The notes beneath the pieces were generated by a model that saw only the letters and a list, made by a program, of their open reading frames with translations, was not told the origin of the DNA and searched no databases. Shown here one piece after another: positions 31,754 through 44,700 of a stretch of 64,000 nt of DNA (positions within the stretch are counted from its first letter, which is position 1; every line of letters begins with the position of its first letter). Both the position numbers and the translations under genes were made by a program. Source of the DNA: Cochliopodium minus (taxonomy: Eukaryota > Discosea > Himatismenida > Cochliopodiidae); contig JAMYWO010000025.1 in NCBI GenBank assembly GCA_024220525.1, positions 100,474-164,473 of the forward strand, given 5' to 3'.

Positions 31754-34700
31754 ATGGAGAATTACAAAAAGATTATCATCTTTGAAAAGCAGAGATATTT
31801 GCCATTGATTGGATTCAAAAAATTAAAGAAAGATTTTTTAACAGATCAAGTAATATAAACAATAATTTTTAAACAATTCAAATTTATTAAAGTAATTAAT
31901 AGGATGGATTTGATCTACCCAAAGATATTGAAATAACAATCATGAATTCATACAATGATAATGAATATCAAGTACAGATATCTGAAGATGAGACAGATAA
32001 AGAAGGATATGTATACTCCTTAAAATTTGGGAATGAATTTACAAAGAAAATAACCAAAACATCATTTGTGAGAAAGAGGATCTTATATTTCAACAAATTG
32101 AAGGATACATTTCCTTGTCTCGCAAATGAGGAGGAGATAAAAGAATATATGTGCAATAAGGGAATAATAGTTAGAAAATCTCACAATTCGTTCAATCCGG
32201 ATAGCAATACACTCCCATTATTGATAACAGAAACAATTCAGTATTTAAAAGAAAATGCACTCGAAACAGGTAATCTTATTCTTATTCTTATTCAGTATTT
32301 ATTATATCAAAGAGGGAATATTTCGTGAAAGTGGATCATTTACTGTAATTTTGGAAATCACCCAAAAGTATGATAATGGAGAAAAAGTAGATTTATCGAA
32401 AGAAGATATACATACTGTATCAGGAATCCTCAAGTCATATATTATAAAACTCAATGATCCTATTTTGACATACAGTTTGTACGAACAACTGGTCAAAGCA
32501 ATAGGTAATTTTCATTTTTTTTTTAAAAAAGAAATCATTTTTAATAAGAAAATAAATTTCTAAAAGAAAAGGAAGAAAATCAATTGGAAACTTTTAAGCA
32601 ATTAATAAATATCCTACCAAGAGCTAATAAACTCATTCTCAATCAATTATTTTCTCTTTTTTCTTTAATCATAGAAAACAAAGAAAAAACAAAAATGACA
32701 GAGTCAAATCTTGGTAAAAATCACTCAAAAAATTAACCATTTTTGTTTTTTAAAGATTTTTTTTTATAGCTCGTGTTTTTGCTCCTAGTTTGATGAAAAA
32801 AAAAGAAATAAACTTTTTTGAAATGGAAAAAGATATTAACAACCAAATCAAAGTAGTTCAATTCTTGATGATAAATCACGATACTCTCTTCAAAGAAATA
32901 GACACCACAGAAAATTGCACTCAAGGAAACAATCTAGGAAAAGAAGAGATAGAAAGACTGGAAAGCTCCATAACCAATGAGTACTTGGAACAATCTCAGT
33001 ATAGTCACAAAAATAACAATGAAGGAGTCGATGAAGAAATAAGAGATTTAGAAACTAAATCTACTGAGAATGAAGAAAATCTTGAAAGTAATCTCTCTTC
33101 TAATGAATGGAGCTTATTAAGAGAAAGTAGCTCAGAGTTTCTTTTGAAATCAAAATTTGGTTTTTTCTTCTTAGAAGTTGAAGAAAATTATCTTGCGTAC
33201 AACATCTCGACCACATCAGAAATTCCTACTGCTTTGTTCTTGTGGGAGAATAAAATAGGAGTGTTTCTTCCTCCTTTCAAATGGGTATTTCTAAACTCTG
33301 AATCAAACAATTATCTGGAATGCGTTAAAAGAGGAGAATTCTTTCTTTTTGGAAGTAAAATATCATTTGAAAACAAAAGTTTTGTTCTTTTCATTAGAGA
33401 CTCCAACAACAAGAGAATATATGCAATAACATCAGATGAAGGAAAGGTAGAAAAATTAAACTTGGCTACAATAGGGGATATAAAAAAATTCTCTGTTACT
33501 TTGCTTACTTCTTTCTCCGAAAATAAATTTTCTGTTTCCATTTTGTCAAGATCAGTACATGGTTGGACAGAAAGACTGCTAGAAATTTGCCTCAAAGAAA
33601 AGAGTTACAAATTTGGCTCTGAGATAAAAATCATATCCAAAAAAATCATTTCCTCAGTGGAGTGGACATTAAGAAAAAAAGAGAACAATTTATACCTGAA
33701 TTCTCAATATCTCATCGAGTTAGAAGAGGATTGCATCTGCTGTACCATGTTATCCACAAATGATACACCCATCGTGTTAGGTTTGTGGCAAGATAAAATT
33801 GGATTGTTCATTCCACCTTTGACTTGGAGCTTCACAAAATGTGACGCAAATGAATTCAAGGAATCTGCTGAAAAAAACTCTTGTTACATTTTTGGAGATG
33901 AAAAAACTATTTCTAAAGGCCTTTTCGCTTTGTTTTTAAGAAATTCTCTTAACAAAAAAATATATTGTTTTCTTTCCAAATCCCAAACAAGTGTTCAAAA
34001 AGTGTGTTTAGAGACTCTAGGTTGTGTCGATAAATTTTCTGTGAAAACCATTTCTCCTTTCTCCGAAGATTCTTTCACAGTTTCCATCTCTTATAAAAGA
34101 GAAAAAATGTGGAAAACAAGATCCTTCACAATCCAAATCTCTCTCAACAAATTCTCTCTTTCAAATGAATGTGTTCTCTCTTTTTTACCTTTTCCTTCAA
34201 AAGAACCTCTAGATATTGATATTCCGTTTGTTGAAATTAACAAGATTAAATTTGATAAGCTTGCGAACAAAATAAGCAACTATGAAACATTATGCAATGC
34301 AAACTTTGACAACAAAAGTGTTTCTGCAAAAAGAATCAATTTCTTTAATCACCACACCACAAAAGAAACCACCGAAAAATTATTGAAAGAGGAAAAGATT
34401 TATTTACAACAAAACCCTCACTTTCAAGAGAAAGTTTTAAATACAATAGCTTACCATCATAACTATGTCGAGACTATTATTTTTAGAGAATCCACAAACT
34501 TGGGAAATTTGTGTGATTATTACATGAAATGTAACCAACAAGAGTATCAATATAACTTTTCTTCTATTATTTTGGGTTCGACAGAATGTATAGCCTTTCT
34601 TCACAAAATTGGTGCTGTTCACGGATCTATCACTCCTTACAACTTTTTTGTTTCCCAAAATGAAATGAAAAACATAAATATAAAGATTTGTGATTTTGGT

Positions 34701-35059
34701 AATTTTTTTTTTTGAAATTTAATTTATTAAAATTTCCAAATTTTTTTTTTTTAAAAAAAGGACTTTCGACAAAGCTTGGATCTGGAATACCCAATAAATT
34801 CTTGATTGAAGGCCATGAAAGCCCTGAGCTTTTTACCAATAACTCTGATTTAAAATTCACTTTTAAATCTGATGTTTATGCACTTGCTGTCACCATAAAC
34901 TCTTTTCTTTTGAGAAAGAGACCCGATCCAATCAAGGAAATCAATTTCAATCCTCTTTATCCTTCTATCAATTCCTTACTCCTGAAGTGTATATCTTCTA
35001 AACCTCAGAATCGATTAACTGTACTTAAATTGTTCAAAGAATTTCTTTTAATGTTTTGA
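31754..35059 (+). CDS. RhoGAP protein with duplicated novel domain and C-terminal pseudokinase
   Basis: Six exons (31754-31849, 31903-32269, 32313-32504, 32567-32713, 32770-34698, 34761-35059) give 1,009 residues. Residues ~125-300 are a RhoGAP domain: arginine finger R159 in GIFRESGS, ILKSYIIKLNDPIL, LPRANKLIL and NKEKTKMTESNLARVFAPSLM; it should inactivate Rho/Rac GTPases. Two homologous blocks of ~170 residues follow (~375-540 and ~560-735). Each starts with EW(S/T)L, has ALFLWENKIGVFLPPFKW or VLGLWQDKIGLFIPPLTW, and ends F(S/T)VSI. I do not recognise this domain. From ~770 to the end is a kinase fold lacking catalysis: HRDLKPxN is replaced by HGSITPYNFF (~885), while DFG remains (~909). 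It probably acts as a scaffold. Confidence 0.82.
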
Positions 35060-35133
35060 TAATTAAATTTTCTAAATTTCAATAAAGAAATTAATTATAA
35101 AAAAATATCGTTCGTTTTGCAATAAAAGATTTG

Positions 35134-35492
35134 ATGGATGAAGATATGGATGATTTATGTTATTTTTTTTTCCTTATAAAATTAAAAATGAATTCATTCC
35201 CTGCCCATATTTAAATTTAGTGTTGATTGATTTGAGAGTTTCAAATAGAAATAATAAAGGAAGATTTTTACAGTTGAATGAATCATTTTCCAACGAAATA
35301 AATGGTGAGAGCACTATATCTGAAATCCATTCTTTACATAGTGACATATCTTTTGATATTATGAATTTTGATATCAATGTATCCAATTGGGAGATGAAAT
35401 TGTCAAGGAATACAAATGAATTATCAAGAGAATTAGAAAATCACAGCAAAAAATTGGATGTATTGATAAAAATAGCAAATAAATTGAAATAA
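35134..35492 (+). CDS. Small acidic coiled-coil protein (98 aa)
   Basis: A two-exon model (35134-35158, 35221-35492) starts MDEDMDDL and closes in frame. The intron (35159-35220) has a GTTATT donor and TTTAG acceptor. The C-terminal ~50 residues (NWEMKLSRNTNELSRELEN onward) form a heptad-like coiled coil, reminiscent in size of small BLOC-1/BORC-type subunits, but I cannot assign a family. A longer single-exon frame starting in the presumed intron is an alternative. No transmembrane segment. Confidence 0.5.
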
Positions 35493-35776
35493 TGCGAATA
35501 ATTTAAGAATAATTTGAATAAATTATTGTATATAAAAAAATAAATACCGAAACAATTTATAATATTTTTGAAAGTTAATTCATCAAAGGAATTTTTGAAT
35601 ATGATAACATCTCTTCCTTTTTTTAATTGAAAATTCTTTCAATATTGGGTAAACTTATTATGATTAATAAGATCCCCTTTAACAAAAAAAAAAAAAAGAT
35701 AAATTAAAAAAAAAAAAAATAAAAAAAAAAACCAAAATAATTAATTTTCGAATATTCTAATTATTTTTACTCTCTA

Positions 35777-38700
35777 ATGTCTAAGAATGATATTATTCTT
35801 TATACTGAACCACAAATTAAGGATCCAAACTGCCCTTTGTGTTCAGAAAATTCAAAGCATCGTAAAAATTAATTATTTTTCTCAAATTTTTTTTTTTTTA
35901 ATAAAGGGATATTGAATTTTTATATATAATTTTTTCTGTAGTATTTTGGGGTGTCACTTATAAGATAGATAATAAAGATGGTCTCAGTTTGATTGAGAAT
36001 TTGGCAGAAAATAATGATCAAAAACTGAAGAATATGGGTATTGCTTTGTTGAAAAATCTAAGAGATCGCCAACAAAGGGATTGTTTAGATTTTGCAACTG
36101 GATTTTGGAAAAATTTGGATGCATTGATAAAAAGTGAAGAGGTGAATAAACAAATCTTGGGTATTAAACTCATCAACTTTCTGGTTAGATATAATAGACC
36201 ATTCAATAGACTTGCATTTGAATATGTTGATACATTGAAAGATTTGATGGGATCCACAGATAACAACATCATCATAGAAAATAGTTTGGAGGCTGTCTCA
36301 TTTTTAAGTGTTGATAGAAAATCCTCTATTGCTTTGGTAGCCAAAGGAATCTTCCACATCTTCCTCAGGAATTTGAATTCAAAGAATATCAAAATTGTTG
36401 AGATCTGTTCTATTGGTTTGGCATTGATAACCTATGATCTTGATATTAGATTTCAACCTGATGAAATGAAGCTCATCCTCTCCAATAAATCCATTCCAAA
36501 TTATGTTTACTTGACCATATGCTCAAATCTTTGCCGTCATGATATCAATTGTGCAACCTTTATCAAATTGGATGGGATTTCAAAATTGAATGGTGTTCAT
36601 CAAGATGATCCTATTTTCCTTAATCATCAGAAGCATTTGTTATGGGGATTCGATAAAAAGAGCAAATCCAAATCTATTGGGATTGGTGTTGGAATTAACC
36701 TTCCAAAAGGAGATGTCGAAAAAACTGGAAACTGTCATGTTTGCTCAAAGAAGTTCTCATTCTTCAAAGGATCTTACAAATGCAAGAATTGTGAAAAAGA
36801 TGTTTGCAGAAGTTGCAGCAAAGGAAATTTCATCTCTGCAGTTCTTGGTTTGACAAAAGTGAGAATCTGCAAACCATGCTTTCCAAAGATCAAAGAACAA
36901 ATCGAGTTGAAATTGAAAGAAAAACCAGAATTGAAATTGGAAGCTGAGAAAGACTTGAAACTCATCAATCTTGCAATTGAAGGAAACTTTGGAAACACAT
37001 CCTCTTCTTCATCTTCATCAAGTGATGACAAAAACAAAAAGATTAAAGGAGGACTTGGATTGGATGTTGGAATCAAGAAACCAAAAGGAGAAATCGATGT
37101 AAACCTTCCTCGCGTTGAGAAATCAGGAAACTGCCATGTTTGTACAAAGAAATTCTCATTCTTCAAGGGATCTTATAAGTGCAAGAATTGTGAAAAAGAT
37201 GTTTGCAGATCATGCAGCAAAGGAAATTTCATTTCGTCAATTCTTGGTTTGAACAAAGTGAGAATCTGCAAACCATGTCTTCCAAAGATCAAAGAACAAA
37301 TCGAGTTGAAACTCAAAGAAAAACCAGAGTTGAAATTGGAAGCTGAGAAGGACTTAAAGTTGATCAATCTTGCAATTGAAGGAAACTTTGGAAACACATC
37401 CTCTTCTTCATCTTCATCAAGTGATGACAAAAACAAAAAGATTAAAGGAGGAATCGGATTGGATATTGGAATCAAGAAACCAAAAGGAGAAATCGATGTA
37501 AACCTTCCTCGCGTTGAGAAATCAGGAAACTGTCATGTTTGCACAAAGAAATTCTCATTCTTCAAAGGATCTTACAAATGCAAGAACTGTGAGAAAGATG
37601 TTTGCAGATCATGCAGCAAAGGAAATTTCATCTCTGCAATTCTTGGTTTGAACAAAGTGAGAATCTGCAAACCATGTCTTCCAAAGATCAAAGAACAAAT
37701 TGAATTGAAACTCAAAGAAAAACCAGAATTGAAATTGGAAGCTGAAAAAGACTTAAAGTTGATTGAACTTGCTATAGGAGGACAACTTGGGAACACCTCA
37801 TCTTCTTCCTCTTCATCAAGTGATGACAAAAACAAGAAAATTAAAGGAGGAATCGGATTGGATGTTGGAATCAAGAAACCAAAAGGAGAAATCGATGTAA
37901 ACCTTCCTCGCGTTGAGAAATCAGGAAACTGTCATGTTTGCACAAAGAAATTCTCATTCTTCAAAGGATCTTACAAATGCAAGAACTGTGAGAAAGATGT
38001 TTGCAGAAGTTGCAGTAAAGGAAATTTCATTTCTGCAGTTCTTGGTTTGACAAAAGTGAGAATCTGCAAACCATGCTTTCCAAAGATCAAAGAACAAATT
38101 GAGTTGAAATTGAAAGATAAACCAGAGTTGAAATTGGAAGCTGAAAAAGATTTAAAGTTGATCAATCTTGCGATTGAAGGAAACTTCGGAAACACCTCTT
38201 CTTCTTCTTCAAGTGATGGCAAGAACAAAAAGAAAAAAGGAGGACTTGGATTCAGTTTCAAATTTCCAAAGTTTGAAAAGAGAAAAGAAAAAGAAAGATG
38301 TCCAATTTGCAGTGAAAAATTTTCAATGATGAGAAAAGCAAAGGCTTGTGAAAACTGCAAAATCAACATCTGTCCTTCTTGTATCACAGAACCAAAATAT
38401 CCTGCTTTGGGTTGGAAATCATCAAAAAAGATCTGTCTTGGATGCAATCAAACATTGAAACTCAGATCTCACTTGAAAGAAGGAAAGGAATTCAAATTGC
38501 CAAGAGGAAAACTCAATATCAGCACAAAACTTCCAAAAGTTAAATCTCCAAAGGTTGAGAAATCAGGAAACTGTCATGTTTGCACAAAGAAATTCTCATT
38601 CTTCAAAGGATCTTTCAAATGCAAGAATTGTGAAAAAGATGTTTGCAAAAGTTGCAGCAAAGGAAATTTCATCTCTGCAGTTCTTGGGTTGACAAAAGTG

Positions 38701-41700
38701 AGAATCTGCAGACCATGCTTTCCAAAGATCAAAGAACAAATCGAGTTGAAATTGAAAGAAAAACCAGAGTTGAAATTGGAAGCTGAGAAAGATTTAAAGT
38801 TGATTGAACTTGCTTTAGGAGGACAATTTGGAGAAAGCTCATCTTCCTCTTCATCTGATGACAAAAACAAGAAAAAAGGAGGAATCGGAATTGATATCGA
38901 CATCAACAAACCAAAAATCGATTTAGAAATTGATGTCAAACAAAAAGTTCCAAAAGATTCATGTTCAATCTGTTTGAAAGGATACTCTCTTTTTAGAAAG
39001 AAAAAGAAATGTGAAGAATGTAACTTGGAAATTTGTTCAAGTTGTTCTGGTTCTCACAAATTCTCAGTTCTTGGATGGAAATCATCAAAGATCATCTGTA
39101 AGCCATGTCTTCCAAAGTTGAAATTGAAAATCGATGAGATCGCAATCAAAGATCCAAAACTTTCAGAAAAGGCAAGAAGGGAATCAGGTTCGATTGATAT
39201 TGCTTTGAAAACACCTGAAATAAACACCAAAGGAGAAGTTGAGGTTCTTGCCGAATCTCCATCTTCTGTCAATAAATCAAAGTTTGATCTCAGCGTTGAT
39301 GTGAAGAAACCAAAAGGAGAAATCGACATAAACCTTCCAAAGGTTGAAAAAACTGGAAACTGTCATGTTTGCTCAAAGAAATTCTCATTCTTCAAAGGAT
39401 CTTACAAATGCAAGAACTGTGAGAAAGATGTTTGCAGAAGTTGCAGCAAAGGAAACTTCATTTCTGCAATTCTTGGATTGACAAAAGTGAGAATCTGCAA
39501 ACCTTGTCTTCCAAAATTGAAAGAACAAATTGAATTGAAAGTAAAAGAAAAACCAGAACTTAAATTGGAAGCAGAGAAAGATTTAAAACTCATTAATCTC
39601 GCTATTGGAGGGGATCTTGGGAACACCACATCTTCATCTTCATCAAGTGATGACAAGAACAAGAAAATTAAAGGAGGAATCGGATTGGATGTTGGAATCA
39701 AGAAACCAAAAGGAGAAATCGATGTAAACCTTCCAAAGGTTGAGAAAACTGGAAACTGTCATGTTTGCTCAAAGAAGTTCTCATTCTTCAAAGGATCTTA
39801 CAAATGCAAGAACTGTGAAAAAGATGTTTGCAGATCATGCAGCAAAGGAAATTTCATTTCTGCAGTTCTTGGGTTGACAAAAGTGAGAATCTGCAAACCA
39901 TGTCTTCCAAAGATCAAAGAACAAATCGAGTTGAAACTCAAAGAAAAACCAGAGTTGAAATTGGAAGCTGAAAAAGATTTGAAACTCATCAATCTTGCAA
40001 TTGAAGGAAATTTCGGAAACACAACTTCTTCCTCTTCTTCAAGTGATGACAAGAACAAGAAAATTAAAGGAGGAATCGGATTGGATGTAGGAATCAAGAA
40101 ACCAAAAGGAGGAATCGAAATTAATCTCCCAAAAGAAAAAGAAACTTGTGGAGTTTGTTTGAAAGGATACTCTCTTTTTAGAAAGAAAAAGAAATGTGAA
40201 GAATGTAACTTGGAAATTTGTTCGAGTTGTTCTGGCTCTCACAAGTTTTCTCTTCTTGGATGGAAATCTCCAAAAATCGTTTGTAAACTTTGTCTTCCAA
40301 AGTTGAAATTGAAAATCGATGAGATCGGACTCAAAGATCCAAAACTTCAAGAGAAAGCAAGAAAACAATCTGTCTCAATTGATGTTGCTTTGGAAACACC
40401 TGAAGTTAACCTTGAAGGAGATGTCGATGTAAACCTTCCAAAAGTTGAGAAATCAGGAAACTGTCACGTTTGCTCAAAGAAGTTCTCATTCTTCAAAGGG
40501 TCTTACAAATGCAAGAACTGTGAAAAAGATGTTTGCAGATCATGCAGCAAAGGAAATTTCATTTCTGCAGTTCTTGGTTTGACAAAAGTGAGAATCTGCA
40601 AACCATGCTTTCCAAAGATCAAAGAACAAATCGAGTTGAAACTCAAAGAAAAACCAGAATTGAAATTGGAAGCTGAAAAAGATTTGAAACTCATCAATCT
40701 TGCAATTGAAGGAAATTTTGGGAACACCTCTTCTTCCTCATCTTCGTCTTCATCCTCAAGTGACAAAAACAAAAAGATTAAAGGAGGAATTGGGTTGGAT
40801 ATTGACATCAACAAACCAAAAGGAGAAATAAACATAAACAAACCAAAGTTCGAAAGATCTGCAAATTGTCATGTTTGTACAAAGAAATTCTCATTCTTCA
40901 AGGGATCTTATAGATGTAGAGTTTGCGAAAAGTTTGTTTGCAGAAGTTGTAGCAAAGGAAAGTTTGTTTCTGGAGTAATTGGATATTTGAAAGTGAGAAT
41001 CTGCAAACCATGTCTTCCAAAGATCAAAGAACAAATCGAGTTGAAGTTGAAAGAAAAACCAGAGTTGAAATTGGAAGCTGAGAAAGACTTGAAACTCATC
41101 AATCTTGCAATTGAAGGAAACTTTGGAAACACATCCTCTTCTTCTTCTGACGAAAAAGAAAGATGCGGAGTTTGTTTCAGAGGATACACACTTTTTAGAA
41201 AGAAAAAGAAATGTGAAGAATGTAACTTGGAAATTTGTTCAAGTTGTTCTGGTTCTCACAAGTTTTCTCTTCTTGGGTGGACATCTCCAAAAATCGTTTG
41301 CAAAACTTGTCTTCCAAAGTTGAAATTGAAAATCGATGAGATCGGACTCAAAGATCCAAAACTTCAAGAGAAAGCAAGAAAACAATCTGTCTCAATTGAT
41401 GTTGCATTGGAAACACCTGAAGTTAAGTATGAAGGGGATGTTGAAGTCAATATCAACAGACCAAAAGTTGAGAAATCTGGAAACTGTCATGTTTGTGCAA
41501 AGAAATTCTCATTCTTCAAAGGATCTTACAAATGCAAGAATTGTGAAAAAGATGTTTGCAGAAGTTGCAGCAAAGGAAACTTCATTTCTGCAGTTCTTGG
41601 TTTGACAAAAGTGAGAATCTGCAAACCATGCTTTCCAAAGATCAAAGAACAAATTGAGTTGAAACTCAAAGAAAAACCAGAATTAAAATTGGAAGCTGAA

Positions 41701-44700
41701 AAAGATTTGAAACTCATCAATCTTGCAATTGAAGGAAACTTTGGAAACACAACTTCTTCCTCTTCTTCAAGTGATGACAAGAACAAGAAAATTAAAGGAG
41801 GAATCGGATTGGATGTAGGAATCAAGAAACCAAAAGGAGGAATCGAAATTAATCTCCCAAAAGAAAAAGAAACTTGTGGAGTTTGTTTGAAAGGATACTC
41901 TCTTTTTAGAAAGAAAAAGAAATGTGAAGAATGTAACTTGGAAATTTGTTCGAGTTGTTCTGGCTCTCACAAGTTTTCTCTTCTTGGATGGAAATCTCCA
42001 AAAATCGTTTGTAAACTTTGTCTTCCAAAGTTGAAATTGAAAATCGATGAGATCGGACTCAAAGATCCAAAACTTCAAGAGAAAGCAAGAAAACAATCTG
42101 TCTCAATTGATGTTGCTTTGGAAACACCTGAAGTTAACCTTGAAGGAGATGTCGATGTAAACCTTCCAAAAGTTGAGAAATCAGGAAACTGTCACGTTTG
42201 CTCAAAGAAGTTCTCATTCTTCAAAGGGTCTTACAAATGCAAGAACTGTGAAAAAGATGTTTGCAGATCATGCAGCAAAGGAAATTTCATTTCTGCAGTT
42301 CTTGGGTTGACAAAAGTGAGAATCTGCAAACCATGCTTTCCAAAGATCAAAGAACAAATCGAGTTGAAACTCAAAGAAAAACCAGAATTGAAATTGGAAG
42401 CTGAAAAAGATTTGAAACTCATCAATCTTGCGATTGAAGGAAACTTTGGAAATACCTCATCATCTTCATCCTCAAGTGACAGTAAGAATAAGAAAATTAA
42501 AGGAGGAATCGGGTTGGATGTTGACATCAACAAACCAAAAGGAGAAATAAACATAAACAAACCAAAAATTGAAAGATCTGCAAATTGTCATGTTTGTGCA
42601 AAGAAATTCTCTTTCTTCAAGGGATCTTACAAATGTAGATCTTGCGAAAAGTTTGTTTGCAGAAGTTGTAGCAAAGGAAAGTTTGTTTCTGGAGTAATTG
42701 GATATTTGAAAGTGAGAATCTGCAAACCATGTCTTCCAAAGATCAAAGAACAAATCGAGTTGAAGTTGAAAGAAAAACCAGAGTTGAAATTGGAAGCTGA
42801 GAAAGACTTGAAACTCATCAATCTTGCAATTGAAGGAAACTTTGGAAACACATCCTCTTCTTCTTCTGACGAAAAAGAAAGATGCGGAGTTTGTTTCAGA
42901 GGATACACACTTTTTAGAAAGAAAAAGAAATGTGAAGAATGTAACTTGGAAATTTGTTCAAGTTGTTCTGGTTCTCACAAGTTTTCTCTTCTTGGGTGGA
43001 CATCTCCAAAAATCGTTTGCAAAACTTGTCTTCCAAAGTTGAAATTGAAAATCGATGAGATCGGACTCAAAGATCCAAAACTTCAAGAGAAAGCAAGAAA
43101 ACAATCTGTCTCAATTGATGTTGCATTGGAAACACCTGAAGTTAAGTATGAAGGGGATGTTGAAGTCAATATCAACAGACCAAAAGTTGAAAGATCTGGA
43201 AACTGTCACGTTTGTACAAAGAACTTTTCTTTCTTCAAAGGATCTTACAAATGTAGAAATTGCGAAAAGTTTGTTTGCAGGAGTTGCAGCAAAGGAAAGT
43301 TTGTTTCTGGAGTAATTGGATATTTGAAAGTGAGAATCTGCAAACCATGTCTTCCAAAGATCAAAGAACAAATCGAGTTGAAACTCAAAGAAAAACCAGA
43401 GTTGAAATTGGAAGCAGAAAAAGACTTGAAACTCATCAATCTTGCGATTGAAGGAAACTTTGGAAACACATCCTCTTCTTCATCCTCTTCAACTGACGGA
43501 AAGAACAAGAAAATTAAAGGAGGAATCGGATTGGATGTTGGAATCAAAAAACCAAAAGTTGAGAAATCGGGAAACTGTCATGTTTGCACAAAGAAGTTCT
43601 CATTCTTCAAAGGATCTTACAAATGCAAGAACTGTGAAAAAGATGTTTGCAGAACATGCAGCAAAGGAAATTTTATCTCTGCAGTTCTTGGACTCACAAA
43701 AGTGAGAATCTGCAAACCATGCCTCCCAAAATTGAAAGAACAAATTGAATTGAAATTAAAAGAAAAACCAGAATTGAAATTGGAAGCAGAAAAAGACTTA
43801 AAGTTGATTGAACTTGCTATAGGAGGACAACTTGGGAACACCTCTTCTTCTTCCTCTTCATCAAGTGATGACAAAAACAAGAAAATTAAAGGAGGAATCG
43901 GATTAGATGTTGGAATCAAGAAACCAAAAGGAGAAATCGATGTAAACCTTCCTCGTGTTGAGAAATCAGGAAACTGCCATGTTTGTACAAAGAAATTCTC
44001 ATTCTTCAAAGGATCTTACAAATGCAAGAATTGTGAGAAAGATGTTTGCAGAAGTTGCAGCAAAGGAAATTTCATTTCTGCAGTTCTTGGGTTGACAAAA
44101 GTGAGAATCTGCAAACCATGCTTTCCAAAGATCAAAGAACAAATTGAGTTGAAGCTCAAAGAAAAACCAGAGTTGAAATTGGAAGCTGAAAAAGATTTAA
44201 AGTTGATCAATCTTGCGATTGAAGGAAACTTCGGAAACACCTCTTCTTCTTCTTCAAGTGATGGCAAGAACAAAAAGAAAAAAGGAGGACTTGGATTCAG
44301 TTTCAAATTTCCAAAGTTTGAAAAGAGAAAAGAAAAAGAAAGATGTCCAATTTGCAGTGAAAAATTTTCAATGATGAGAAAAGCAAAGGCTTGTGAAAAC
44401 TGCAAAATCAACATCTGTCCTTCTTGTATCACAGAACCAAAATATCCTGCTTTGGGTTGGAAATCATCAAAAAAGATCTGTCTTGGATGCAATCAAACAT
44501 TGAAACTCAGATCTCACTTGAAAGAAGGAAAGGAATTCAAATTGCCAAGAGGAAAACTCAATATCAGCACAAAACTTCCAAAAGTTAAATCTCCAAAGGT
44601 TGAGAAATCAGGAAACTGTCATGTTTGCACAAAGAAATTCTCATTCTTCAAAGGATCTTTCAAATGCAAGAATTGTGAAAAAGATGTTTGCAAAAGTTGC

